Made by a program: the position numbers and the translations under genes
The notes under the pieces: model-generated
Told to the model about the DNA's origin: nothing
Databases searched by the model: none
Seen by the model: only the letters and a program-made list of their open reading frames with translations
NCBI RefSeq assembly: GCF_902809865.1
Contig: NZ_CADDWH010000001.1
Span: 496,001 to 560,000 of the forward strand
DNA length: 64,000 bases
DNA from: Halobacillus sp. Marseille-Q1614
GTDB lineage: Bacteria; Bacillota; Bacilli; Bacillales; Halobacillaceae
Reading direction: 5' to 3'
Part shown: positions 55,110-64,000 of the stretch, in pieces
How the letters are laid out: the number at the start of each line of letters is the position of its first letter
Numbering within the stretch: the stretch's first letter is position 1

Positions 55110-57404
55110 ATGAATACAGAACTAAAACAGCGAATTTTACAGTACTTTAATGAAACAGCCTCTAAACCCCTTTCTGTTCAAGAATTGGAAGAAGTCATTG
55201 CATTAGAAGAGGACCAGGACTTTAAAGACCTGATGAAGGCTTTGAATGCATTAGAAGATGAAGGTGAACTCGTACGCACGAGGAAGAATCGATTTGGGCT
55301 TCCTGAGAAAATGAATTTGATTCGCGGTAAAATTCAGATGCATGCGAAAGGATTTGCGTTTCTCATTCCAGATGATGAAGAAAAGGATGATGTCTATCTT
55401 CACCACTCTGACTTAAGTTCAGCGATGAATAATGACCGTGTCCTTGTCCGTATTGAAAAGCGTGATGAGGAAGGGCAGCGCCCTGAGGGAACAGTTATCC
55501 GTATACTTGAACGCGCAACTACTCGTGTTGTTGGTACGTACGAATCAAGCAGAAACTTCGGTTTTGTAGTAGCCGATGACAAACGAATTCCTCACGATAT
55601 TTTTATCCCGAAAGCGCAGTCCAATGGAGCCGTTGATGGACATAAAGTTATCGTAGAGATTACTAAATTTCCGGAAGCACGAATGAGTGCAGAAGGAGAG
55701 ATCGTAGAAATCCTTGGTCATAAAAACGACCCGGGTATTGATATCATTTCCATTATCCATAAGCATGGCATAAAAACCGACTTTCCTGAGGAAGTGCTTG
55801 AACAGGCCGGCAATACACCTGAACAAATTCAAGAAGAGGAAATCCAAAACCGCCGTGACCTTCGCGACGAAACTATCGTTACGATAGACGGAGCAGACGC
55901 AAAAGATTTGGACGATGCTGTTACCGTTAAGAAATTAGACAATGGAAATTATAAGCTCGGTGTCCATATTGCTGATGTCACGTATTACGTAGAAGAAGGT
56001 TCACCGATTGATAAAGAAGCACGTGAGAGGGCAACAAGTGTTTACTTAGTGGATCGAGTAATTCCAATGATTCCGCATCGTCTGTCAAACGGCATTTGTT
56101 CCTTAAACCCTAAAGTCGATCGTCTGACTTTATCGTGTGAAATGGAGATTGACTCTAAAGGTGTCGTCGTCAATCATGAAATTTTCCAGAGTGTGATTAA
56201 GACAAATGAAAGAATGACCTATAAAGATGTCAACTCAATCTTAGAACACAATGACCCTGAACTGACGGAAAAATATAAAGATCTCGTACCGATGTTCCGA
56301 GAAATGGAGAGCCTTGCAGCTACATTACGTAAAAAACGTTTCGCACGCGGCGCTATCGATTTTGACTTTAAAGAAGCAGGAGTTATCGTGGATGACGAAG
56401 GAAAAGCAGTCGATGTAAAACTGAGGGAAAGATCTGTCGCTGAGCGGTTAATTGAAGAGTTTATGCTGGCAGCCAACGAAACGGTAGCCGAACACTTCCA
56501 CTGGATGGAGGTCCCGTTTATTCACCGTATTCATGAAGATCCGGATGAATCGAAGCTGCAGAACTTCTTCGAGTTTGTCGCTAATCTGGGCTATTCCGTA
56601 AAAGGATCAGCGGAAAACGTCCATCCTCAAGCCCTGCAGAGGATTTTAGAGACAGTTAAAGACACGCAGGAGGAAATGATCATATCTAAATTGATGCTGC
56701 GGTCTATGCAGCAGGCGAAATATGATCCGCAAAGCCTGGGACACTTTGGGTTGTCTACAGAGTTCTATACACACTTCACTTCACCGATCCGCCGTTACCC
56801 GGATTTAATTGTCCACCGGTTAATCCGTACGTATCTAGTTTTGGAGAAGATTGATTACAAGACGCGCAAGCATTGGAAAGACCAGCTTCCTGAAATTGCG
56901 AAGCATTCCTCTGAAATGGAGCGTGCGGCCGTTGATGCGGAACGCGAAACGGACGACCTGAAAAAAGCCGAATATATGGAAGATAAGATTGGCGAAGAAT
57001 ACGATGGTGTCATCAGTTCTGTCACAAGTTTCGGATTGTTTGTGGAACTTCCAAACACCGTCGAAGGGTTAGTACACGTAAGTACCCTTACCGACGATTA
57101 CTATAATTTTCAGGAAAAGCAGTTTGCTCTCATTGGGGAAAGAACCGCAAACATGTATCGAATCGGGGATGAAATCACTGTCCGCGTTTCTAATGTAAAC
57201 TTGGATGAGAGAGTTGTTGACTTCGAAATTGTTGGCATGAAGCCTAGAAAAGAAAGAGAACGCCCGGAAAGACCGAAGCAAATTGATGCAAAAACACCAG
57301 ATCGTAAAAAGAAAAAAAAGAATAAGCAAAAAGGAAACAAACCTTTTTACCGCAACAAAGGTGTAAAAAGCTTTGCGAAAAAAGGGAAAAAGAAGAAAAA
57401 ATAA
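55110..57404 (+). CDS. rnr: Ribonuclease R
   Basis: 3'-5' exoribonuclease that degrades structured RNA and helps tmRNA-mediated decay of stalled messages. N-terminal winged helix, cold-shock-like domains, the RNB catalytic core with the aspartate cluster [13 protein letters not shown] near residue 270, an S1 domain near 635-715 ([18 protein letters not shown]), and a Lys-rich tail ([14 protein letters not shown]). 764 residues. AAAGGAGGAAGAC precedes the ATG. Confidence 0.97.
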   Translation: MNTELKQRILQYFNETASKPLSVQELEEVIALEEDQDFKDLMKALNALEDEGELVRTRKNRFGLPEKMNLIRGKIQMHAKGFAFLIPDDEEKDDVYLHHSDLSSAMNNDRVLVRIEKRDEEGQRPEGTVIRILERATTRVVGTYESSRNFGFVVADDKRIPHDIFIPKAQSNGAVDGHKVIVEITKFPEARMSAEGEIVEILGHKNDPGIDIISIIHKHGIKTDFPEEVLEQAGNTPEQIQEEEIQNRRDLRDETIVTIDGADAKDLDDAVTVKKLDNGNYKLGVHIADVTYYVEEGSPIDKEARERATSVYLVDRVIPMIPHRLSNGICSLNPKVDRLTLSCEMEIDSKGVVVNHEIFQSVIKTNERMTYKDVNSILEHNDPELTEKYKDLVPMFREMESLAATLRKKRFARGAIDFDFKEAGVIVDDEGKAVDVKLRERSVAERLIEEFMLAANETVAEHFHWMEVPFIHRIHEDPDESKLQNFFEFVANLGYSVKGSAENVHPQALQRILETVKDTQEEMIISKLMLRSMQQAKYDPQSLGHFGLSTEFYTHFTSPIRRYPDLIVHRLIRTYLVLEKIDYKTRKHWKDQLPEIAKHSSEMERAAVDAERETDDLKKAEYMEDKIGEEYDGVISSVTSFGLFVELPNTVEGLVHVSTLTDDYYNFQEKQFALIGERTANMYRIGDEITVRVSNVNLDERVVDFEIVGMKPRKERERPERPKQIDAKTPDRKKKKKNKQKGNKPFYRNKGVKSFAKKGKKKKK

Positions 57405-57430
57405 AACGCGCTTACCTTAGCGCGTTTTTT
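57403..57430. terminator. Bidirectional terminator after rnr
   Basis: AAACGCGCT/AGCGCGTTT stem with T runs on the plus side and A/T-rich flanks on the other; it also closes the convergent acetyltransferase gene. Confidence 0.85.
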
Positions 57431-58294
57431 TCATATCCACAATCCATATTGAATCCACGGATCCTGTACCTCGTAAGGAGTGAGGTCTGGATTATTATGA
57501 TAGCCCCCTGTTGAAAAGTCTATCCAGCAGCCAATGTTTTTAGGATTTTCCCGCCAGTGGTGAAGAAGGGTTTCAAAAAATCCTGGCTGGGTATAATGAT
57601 CATTCCAGAAATATTTCACATGGGAGTAGTTGTATTTCTTTTGATCATTCTTAATCAGTACAAATCGGCTTCTATCTAAATTTACATAGAGGTTAGAATC
57701 CTGTAAGTATTGATTTGTGAAAAAGGAGGAATCAAAAGGGAACGGGTAATAACATTCATAAGGGAACAAGCCGAGCTCGTTATTAGAAAGTGCCAGCAGA
57801 TAACTTCTTTTGGCGGCTGTTTCGTAAATTTCTTTCCATCGTTCACCCCGGGTATGCCCGGACAATTTACCGGGAGCTGTTAACGTTAAGTAATAGGAGA
57901 TCTGGCCGTCACTCAACCCGGACTTTTCAAGCAGCCGGCGGGCCGAAAAGTTGTGAACGTGAGTATTTGCGCCCACCCACTTGAGTTTGGGAAGCTTACG
58001 AAGATCATTAATGACTGGGCGAAGCAGCTGGGTGGCATAACCTTTGGAACGATAATTTCTATCGCTTCTTAACCTTCCAAGCATGGCGAATTGATTTTTC
58101 CCAAATAAACTGTATCCCGCTACGGAGAGCAGCTGGTGGTTTTGAAAAAGACCATACAGTTCCTGGGTGGGAGAGTCCATCAGCTTGTCGTATATGCGAA
58201 GCACATAATCATCATCTATCCCTGTATCCATCTGTTGAAATGCCGGTAAATCTTCTATTGTCATTTTTCGTGACTGCAGCATTTGAGGCTCCAT
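57431..58294 (-). CDS. GNAT-family N-acetyltransferase
   Basis: 287-residue protein. The acetyl-CoA-binding region is RLRSDRNYRSKGYATQLLRP, with the typical R-x-x-G-x-A core near residue 85, followed by ARRLLEKSGL. The C-terminal 120 residues (SNNELGLFPYECYYPFPFD onward) are not an obvious known domain. Acceptor unknown. The frame extends to 58342, but ATG 58294 is about 10 bases from AAGGGAG. It splits rnr from smpB on the opposite strand, suggesting a later insertion. Confidence 0.8.
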   Translation of the reverse strand: MEPQMLQSRKMTIEDLPAFQQMDTGIDDDYVLRIYDKLMDSPTQELYGLFQNHQLLSVAGYSLFGKNQFAMLGRLRSDRNYRSKGYATQLLRPVINDLRKLPKLKWVGANTHVHNFSARRLLEKSGLSDGQISYYLTLTAPGKLSGHTRGERWKEIYETAAKRSYLLALSNNELGLFPYECYYPFPFDSSFFTNQYLQDSNLYVNLDRSRFVLIKNDQKKYNYSHVKYFWNDHYTQPGFFETLLHHWRENPKNIGCWIDFSTGGYHNNPDLTPYEVQDPWIQYGLWI

Positions 58295-58381
58295 CAGCAC
58301 AATCTCCCTTTTTAAAAATATTCTGTAAAAATATATTCTCATATATTTTTATCGGATGTCTATTATGGTGTTTCTTTAAAA

Positions 58382-58410
58382 TTGGAAACAAGGCGCTTTT
58401 TTGATACAAT
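58382..58410 (+). promoter_or_regulatory. smpB promoter
   Basis: TTGGAA, 17-base spacer, TACAAT with extended TGA. 31 bases before the start. Confidence 0.75.
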
Positions 58411-58441
58411 TTATAAGGAGTTTAATTAGGAGGAACATGCG

Positions 58442-58906
58442 ATGCCCAGAGGTCAAGGTAAAACAATTGCACAAAATAAAAAAGCCGGTCATGATTATTT
58501 TATTGAAGAGACATTCGAAGCCGGGATCGTTCTCCAGGGTACGGAGATTAAATCGATCCGAGCCGGCCGGGTGAACTTAAAAGAAAGTTTCGCTCGTATA
58601 AACAATGGGGAAGTTTTCATTCATAACATGCACATCTCACACTACGAGCAAGGAAACATTTACAACCACGATCCAACTCGTGCCCGCAAGCTGTTGCTTC
58701 ACCGTAAAGAGATCAACCAATTGATTGGAGCCACCCAGCAAAAAGGCTATGCGCTCGTTCCATTGAAAATGTATATTAAAAATGGAGTAGCCAAGCTTCT
58801 GCTCGGACTGGGCCGCGGGAAGAAGAAATACGACAAGCGCGAAGACTTAAAGAGAAAGCAAGTCAAACGAGAAATCGATCGTGCGATCAAAGACAGCCTC
58901 AAGTAA
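58442..58906 (+). CDS. smpB: SsrA-binding protein SmpB
   Basis: Binds the tRNA-like end of tmRNA and positions it on stalled ribosomes for trans-translation. N-terminal [26 protein letters not shown], central [10 protein letters not shown], and the basic C-terminal tail [19 protein letters not shown] that enters the empty mRNA channel. 154 residues. The tmRNA gene follows after 90 bases. Confidence 0.97.
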   Translation: MPRGQGKTIAQNKKAGHDYFIEETFEAGIVLQGTEIKSIRAGRVNLKESFARINNGEVFIHNMHISHYEQGNIYNHDPTRARKLLLHRKEINQLIGATQQKGYALVPLKMYIKNGVAKLLLGLGRGKKKYDKREDLKRKQVKREIDRAIKDSLK

Positions 58907-58914
58907 CTTAGGGG

Positions 58915-58942
58915 TTGAATTTTATTACGTTTGTGATATAAT
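58915..58942 (+). promoter_or_regulatory. ssrA promoter
   Basis: TTGAAT, 16-base spacer, TATAAT with extended TGA, just after smpB, so tmRNA can be made independently. Confidence 0.8.
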
Positions 58943-58996
58943 GATTACTGTCGCGAAAGTGGCGATTAGGAGCTTGACGCTCTGTTTAATCCTAAC

Positions 58997-59360
58997 GGGG
59001 ACGTTACGGATTCGACGGGGATAGGTCGAGCTCGGGTTGCAGGTCGAGGCGACGACTCGTACAACGTCATTTGCCTAAAATAACTGGCGAATCTAACGAT
59101 AACCTAGCTGTAGCTGCGTAAGTAGTCTATAGCTGATCCTTCCTGGCATCGCTCGTGTGCCAGATCGAAGGGTCTCAAACTAAAAGCGAGCTACGCGTTT
59201 TTCCACCACCTGAGGAAGGACGAAGAGACTAATCAGGTTAGCTCCTCGGAAGCCTGTTGGTAGGCCGAAGAGAGAGTAAAATATAATATATCAACTAAAC
59301 TTGTAGAAGCCCGAGTGCCGATATCTCCGGACGTGGGTTCGACTCCCACCGTCTCCACCA
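58997..59360 (+). ncRNA. ssrA: Transfer-messenger RNA
   Basis: About 364 bases. The 5' end GGGGACGTTACGGATTCGAC and the 3' end GGGTTCGACTCCCACC plus GTCTCCACCA form the tRNA-Ala-like part with encoded CCA. The resume codon is GGC at 59086, giving an encoded tag GESNDNLAVAA ending at TAA 59119-59121; the full tag would be AGESNDNLAVAA. This is shorter than the B. subtilis tag (AGKTNSFNQNVALAA), but keeps the AA end recognised by ClpXP. Confidence 0.95.
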
Positions 59361-59382
59361 ATACATAATTGGTGGTTTTTTT
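59355..59382 (+). terminator. ssrA terminator
   Basis: CCACCAAT/ATTGGTGG with loop ACATA and seven T residues; the 5' arm uses the last six bases of tmRNA. Confidence 0.85.
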
Positions 59383-59570
59383 ATTGCCTTTTTTAGGTTT
59401 ATTACCGGCCGCTGCGATGCTCGTTTTTTACGAGTTCGAGAGTGTTTATGAGACTTTCTAGAGTAAAATTCGATTTCGCTTGTATTTGTTCCCCTTTCGA
59501 GAGCACCTTCAAATTTACGATGTTATTTCTTCTTTTATCGTCAGACAAGAACTTCTTCTAAAAAAAGAAT

Positions 59571-59588
59571 ATTATTTCCGGAAATAAT
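59571..59588. repeat. 18-bp perfect palindrome
   Basis: ATTATTTCCGGAAATAAT, perfectly self-complementary, about 72 bases upstream of the glpF2 -35. Too short of loop to be a hairpin; it looks like a dimeric protein-binding site of unknown owner. Confidence 0.6.
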
Positions 59589-59659
59589 TTTTCACTAATG
59601 TACAGCAGTTAAAGAAGCACAATATAGCATTATGTTGAACCAATTTAAAAAGAAATTGT

Positions 59660-59688
59660 TTGACAGCGTTTACAAAATAGGTTAAGTT
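59660..59688 (+). promoter_or_regulatory. Promoter of second glpFK
   Basis: Perfect -35 TTGACA, 17-base spacer, TAAGTT as -10. Confidence 0.7.
59661..59674 (+). promoter_or_regulatory. cre site (CcpA) at second glpFK
   Basis: TGACAGCGTTTACA fits TGNAARCGNWWWCA with one mismatch and overlaps the -35 and spacer, a position for repression by CcpA with P-Ser-HPr or P-Ser-Crh. Confidence 0.82.
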
Positions 59689-59724
59689 TATACCAACAAG
59701 TTAAGGAAGTGACGGAGACTTGGA

Positions 59725-59789
59725 GACTCACGCGAATTTTAGTACTGGCGAATCGCATAGTACTAGGGTTTTGTGGTGAGTCTTTTTTT
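59725..59789 (+). promoter_or_regulatory. GlpP-type leader terminator before second glpF
   Basis: Outer stem GACTCAC/GTGAGTC, inner stem TAGTACT/AGTACTA, then seven T residues, 33 bases before glpF2. The nested layout and the preceding CGGAGA match the glpD leader. Confidence 0.83.
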
Positions 59790-59822
59790 GTTCCTATTTC
59801 ACAATAACAAGGAGGAAGTAAA

Positions 59823-60653
59823 ATGTCAGAGTTTGCTGCAGAACTTGTAGGTACAATGATTCTAATCATTTTTGGAGGCGGAGTCGTCGGCGGAGTTGTC
59901 TTAAAAGATTCAAAGGCAGAAGGTTCTGGGTGGATTGTTATTACGATTGGGTGGGGACTTGCTGTGGCGATGGCGATTTATGCTGTAGGAAATTTCACAG
60001 GAGCTCATATTAACCCAGCGGTTACACTAGGACTTGCCATGGTTGGTGATTTCGAATGGGCAAAGGTTCCAATGTATATGGCAGCTCAAATTATTGGAGC
60101 TTTTATTGGTGGTATTATAGTATTCTTAAACTACCTGCCTCACTGGAATAAGACGAAAGATCAGGGAGCTAAACTGGCGGTATTTTCTACCGATCCAGCC
60201 ATTCGCAGCCCGTTTTCTAATCTGATTAGTGAAGTAATTGGCACATTCGTATTACTGATGGGGATCCTGTTTATTGGTGCAAATGAATTTACTGAAGGTC
60301 TTAACCCATTAATTGTAGGCGCACTCATTGTGGCGATTGGTATGTCTTTAGGTGGTGCGACAGGGTATGCGATCAACCCTGCCCGTGATTTTGGTCCTCG
60401 AATCGCTCATGCTTTACTTCCGATTCCGGGAAAAGGCGGTTCTGATTGGGGATATGCATGGATCCCAATCATTGGTCCGCTTCTAGGGGGAAGTTACGGG
60501 GCGGTTTTCTATCGTGCCGTATTTGTTGGAGAATTTACCCCTCTTTTTTGGATTCTAAGTGCAGTTATGGCAGTTATTTTAACAGGTGCCGCTGCATCAG
60601 AATTGAAGAAAGCTAAGACCGCAGCCGATCAGGTAGAGAAGAAAATTGTGTAA
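59823..60653 (+). CDS. glpF: Glycerol facilitator (copy 2)
   Basis: Second aquaglyceroporin, 276 residues, closely similar to the copy at 17.6 kb throughout (both INPAVTLG and INPARDFG boxes present; same LPHW and EFTEGLNPLIVG loops). The C-terminus is slightly longer and Lys-rich. AAGGAGGAAGTAAA precedes the ATG. It leads a two-gene unit with glpK2 under its own promoter, cre and GlpP-type leader. Confidence 0.95.
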   Translation: MSEFAAELVGTMILIIFGGGVVGGVVLKDSKAEGSGWIVITIGWGLAVAMAIYAVGNFTGAHINPAVTLGLAMVGDFEWAKVPMYMAAQIIGAFIGGIIVFLNYLPHWNKTKDQGAKLAVFSTDPAIRSPFSNLISEVIGTFVLLMGILFIGANEFTEGLNPLIVGALIVAIGMSLGGATGYAINPARDFGPRIAHALLPIPGKGGSDWGYAWIPIIGPLLGGSYGAVFYRAVFVGEFTPLFWILSAVMAVILTGAAASELKKAKTAADQVEKKIV

Positions 60654-60659
60654 ACTTAA

Positions 60660-62177
<1,518 letters not shown>

Positions 62178-62217
62178 TAGGGAGGTTTCCTGCTAAAGTG
62201 GGCAGGCTCTCTTTTAT
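62178..62217 (+). terminator. Weak hairpin after second glpK
   Basis: CCTGC/GCAGG hairpin flanked by GGGAG/CTCTC and TTTT, directly after the glpK2 stop. Confidence 0.5.
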
Positions 62218-62243
62218 GAAATTAACATAGCCTAAAACTAATA

Positions 62244-62311
62244 AAAGAGCAGCTTTTTGTGGACAGCCCTCCGAATTTTTCGGAGGTGCCGTTCATGGGA
62301 GGCTGCTCTTT
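62244..62311. terminator. Nested bidirectional terminator
   Basis: Outer stem AAAGAGCAGC/GCTGCTCTTT and inner stem CCTCCGAA/TTCGGAGG, with A/T tracts at both sides, lying between convergent genes. Confidence 0.75.
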
Positions 62312-62314
62312 CAT

Positions 62315-62554
62315 TCATTTTCTAAGATTTAATGATCCCAATACTTCGATCGCCTCAGTCATCAGGTCGCCATTGTTCAAGAGGTTTGTCACTATATTAA
62401 AATCAACGTCTAACATAATAAACATTAGGATAAGCATGAGTAAATAATCATCTTCATCTCTTCCTGAAACCGGTTTGCCTTCGAGCTGTCTTTTTAACTC
62501 TTCCACTTCCTGCTCTAACTCGTATATCCTTCTGTAATTATCATAAGCAGACAT
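62315..62554 (-). CDS. Small hypothetical protein with coiled coil
   Basis: 79 residues, not recognised. N-terminal heptad-like helix (YELEQEVEELKRQLEG), an acidic linker, then a hydrophobic stretch DYLLMLILMFIMLDVDFNIVTNLL that may insert in or lie on the membrane. AAAGGGAGGG lies 7-8 bases before the ATG, good evidence of translation. Single gene between glpK2 and murB, both on other transcripts. Confidence 0.7.
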   Translation of the reverse strand: MSAYDNYRRIYELEQEVEELKRQLEGKPVSGRDEDDYLLMLILMFIMLDVDFNIVTNLLNNGDLMTEAIEVLGSLNLRK

Positions 62555-62638
62555 AGATATACCCTCCCTTTACCGTTTATTACCTATCATATGTCAGGGC
62601 AATTCAAGAGGGGAGGGTAAATGACTTGGATTATATAG

Positions 62639-62672
62639 AAAAACAGCCCGGTGTGAGCCTGGGCTGTTTTTG
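62639..62672 (-). terminator. murB terminator
   Basis: AAAACAGCCC/GGGCTGTTTT stem immediately after the murB stop on the minus strand. Confidence 0.85.
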
Positions 62673-63590
62673 TTATGAGGGATCTTCGCCAATAATTCGA
62701 ACTTCACGTTCAAGATCGACCCCGAAATTTTGTTTTACTGTTCTTTGAACGTGTTCAATCAAGCGGATATAGTCTGACGTTGTGGCATTATCTTTATTAA
62801 TTATAAACCCGGCATGCTTTTTGGATACTTCTGCGCCGCCGATACTTGTACCTTGAAGGTTGCTGTCCTGGATCAGCTTTCCGGCGAAGTAGCCAGGCGG
62901 TCTCTTGAAAACACTGCCGCAAGATGGATATTCAAGCGGCTGCTTGGATTCCCGCTTGTAAGTTAAGTCATCCATGACAGCTTTAATATCTTCATAGTTT
63001 CCGGGCTTAAGGCTGAAAGTAGCTTCGATCACAATATCTTTATTTTTATCGATATTGCTTGTGCGGTAATCAAGATCTAAGTCCGAAGCGAGCCGCTTCA
63101 CTAAGTTGCCTTCCTTATCAATCACAAAAGCATAATCGAGTACATCTTTAATTTCCCCGCCGTAAGCTCCGGCGTTCATGTAAAGAGCGCCTCCGACAGT
63201 GCCGGGAATACCGCAGGCGAACTCTAAGCCAGATAAGTTCTCTTTTAAGGCATGACGGGAAGCATCAATAATGCGCGCTCCGCTTTGGGCAACAATGGTA
63301 TTTCCATCAGTGGAAATGTTATTTAATTCTTTTAGATTAATGACAATTCCCCGAATACCGCCGTCTTTAATAATTAAATTCGATCCGTTACCTAATAAGG
63401 TAAAAGGGATATTTTCATCGTTAGAAAATTTAACGACGTTTTGAATTTCTTCAAAAGTGGTGGGAGTAATAAAGAAATCGGCTTTACCGCCAAGCTTCGT
63501 ATATAAGTGGTTTTTTAGCATTTCATCTACTTTTACATTTTCTTTCTTCACAAGCTCTAATAATTTCTCATAAATCATTTGTTTATCCAT
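62673..63590 (-). CDS. murB: UDP-N-acetylenolpyruvoylglucosamine reductase
   Basis: FAD enzyme reducing UDP-GlcNAc-enolpyruvate to UDP-MurNAc in peptidoglycan synthesis. FAD-binding [13 protein letters not shown] and [20 protein letters not shown]; catalytic serine in [11 protein letters not shown], typical of type II MurB; C-terminal [13 protein letters not shown]. About 305 residues. TTG 63599 and GTG 63596 are alternative starts; ATG 63590 is about 9 bases from AGGA. Confidence 0.95.
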   Translation of the reverse strand: MDKQMIYEKLLELVKKENVKVDEMLKNHLYTKLGGKADFFITPTTFEEIQNVVKFSNDENIPFTLLGNGSNLIIKDGGIRGIVINLKELNNISTDGNTIVAQSGARIIDASRHALKENLSGLEFACGIPGTVGGALYMNAGAYGGEIKDVLDYAFVIDKEGNLVKRLASDLDLDYRTSNIDKNKDIVIEATFSLKPGNYEDIKAVMDDLTYKRESKQPLEYPSCGSVFKRPPGYFAGKLIQDSNLQGTSIGGAEVSKKHAGFIINKDNATTSDYIRLIEHVQRTVKQNFGVDLEREVRIIGEDPS

Positions 63591-63730
63591 GCACACCAAT
63601 CCTATTTAAAATAGTCATTATTAATGAAGTGTATAACAAATTATTGGGAAAGCAAAGTCTTTTCCGTAATTTGCTCCTTTAGGAACAAACACATACCTGT
63701 TTTATTTATTTTATGGAGAAATCCGTAAAA

Positions 63731-63744
63731 TGTAAGCGTTTTAC
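63731..63744 (+). promoter_or_regulatory. cre-like site upstream of ilvD
   Basis: TGTAAGCGTTTTAC matches the cre consensus at 12 of 14 positions (last two differ). CcpA acts on ilv-leu in B. subtilis, which makes a site here reasonable. Confidence 0.45.
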
Positions 63745-63760
63745 TTAAAAGAAAGTTTCT

Positions 63761-63775
63761 TATTTTCTGAATATT
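63761..63775 (+). promoter_or_regulatory. CodY box upstream of ilvD
   Basis: TATTTTCTGAATATT matches the CodY motif AATTTTCWGAAAATT at 13 of 15 positions, about 90 bases before the start. Branched-chain amino acids and GTP would repress through it. Confidence 0.7.
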
Positions 63776-63863
63776 GATTGCGAACCTTGTCGTAAATCTG
63801 TATCATCATTGTAAGTACATTAATTTTTAATGCCTATATATATTGTATGAACAAAGGGAAGGG

Positions 63864-64000
63864 ATGAGAGAATTGTCTGAGAAAAAAGATTTAAGAATTC
63901 GAAGTAAAGTCATCAGTGAAGGAGTAAACCGAGTCCCGAACCGGTCTATGCTTCGTGCCGTTGGTTTTAAAGATGAAGATTTTAAAAAGCCAATGATCGG
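63864..64000 (+). CDS. ilvD: Dihydroxy-acid dehydratase, 5' part
   Basis: Open frame running off the window: ...[18 protein letters not shown], then [20 protein letters not shown]. This is the N-terminus of IlvD, the iron-sulfur dehydratase that makes the 2-keto acids of valine and isoleucine. A TTG at 63873 is an alternative start, with better spacing to AAGGG. Only about 45 codons are visible. Likely first gene of an ilv-leu operon. Confidence 0.88.
   Translation, partial: MRELSEKKDLRIRSKVISEGVNRVPNRSMLRAVGFKDEDFKKPMI

Larger units (their letters stand above)
59383..59822. other. Non-coding gap between ssrA and second glpF
   Basis: About 440 bases with no gene. The first 180 bases hold a small CTCGT/ACGAG hairpin near 59420 and little else. 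Then come the 18-bp palindrome at 59571, the cre and promoter at 59660, and the GlpP-type leader from 59725. Confidence 0.6.

Overview
The window is a chromosomal segment from a low-GC Gram-positive of the Bacillaceae. Gene order follows the Bacillus subtilis uvrBA-yvl-hprK-lgt, hisZGDBHAFI-yvcD-trxB-yvcIJKL-crh, cggR-gapA-pgk-tpiA-gpmI-eno and secG-yvaK-rnr-smpB-ssrA neighbourhoods, run together. Proteins are often acidic, ribosome-binding sites are strong AAGGAGG-type, and TTG/GTG starts are common. A moderately halophilic genus such as Halobacillus or a relative fits, but no marker here proves the genus. I found no prophage, CRISPR array, insertion sequence, toxin-antitoxin pair or defence island.

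Layout. 0-5 kb: a SWIM/SNF2 helicase and prfC, divergent. 5-17 kb: uvrBA with a LexA box, the bacillithiol pair yojF-bshB2, yvlB-yvlD, then hprK-lgt-yvoD-ppaX-yvoF. 17-22 kb: glpPFKD. 22-24.5 kb: an unrecognised membrane protein and a decayed acyl-CoA dehydrogenase. 24.6-31 kb: the full histidine operon. 31-38 kb: yvcD, trxB, a long imperfect inverted repeat, yvcI-rapZ-yvcK-whiA-crh, clpP with a CtsR operator, and tRNA-Arg. 38.5-46.3 kb: two small genes, then the CggR-controlled lower glycolysis operon. 46-48 kb: a DUF218 protein, a nitroreductase and a tiny membrane protein. 48-54 kb: fruRKA followed directly by ptsHI on the minus strand. 54-59.4 kb: secG, esterase, rnr, a GNAT gene inserted on the opposite strand, smpB and tmRNA. 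59.8-62 kb: a second glpFK copy. 62-64 kb: a small unknown gene, murB, and the start of ilvD.

Theme. The window is rich in carbon-flow control: HPr, Enzyme I, HPr kinase, the pyrophosphatase PpaX, Crh, YvcK, RapZ, CggR, FruR and GlpP are all encoded here. So are probable target sites: CcpA cre-like sites, a CggR operator, a CodY box and three GlpP-type leader terminators. Both glycerol kinases carry the conserved His-containing segment phosphorylated by HPr in other Firmicutes. No clearly new biological system is visible. The best leads are the fru-ptsHI arrangement, the duplicated and differently regulated glycerol loci, the element behind trxB, an orphan terminator ahead of prfC, and a few small unrecognised genes.
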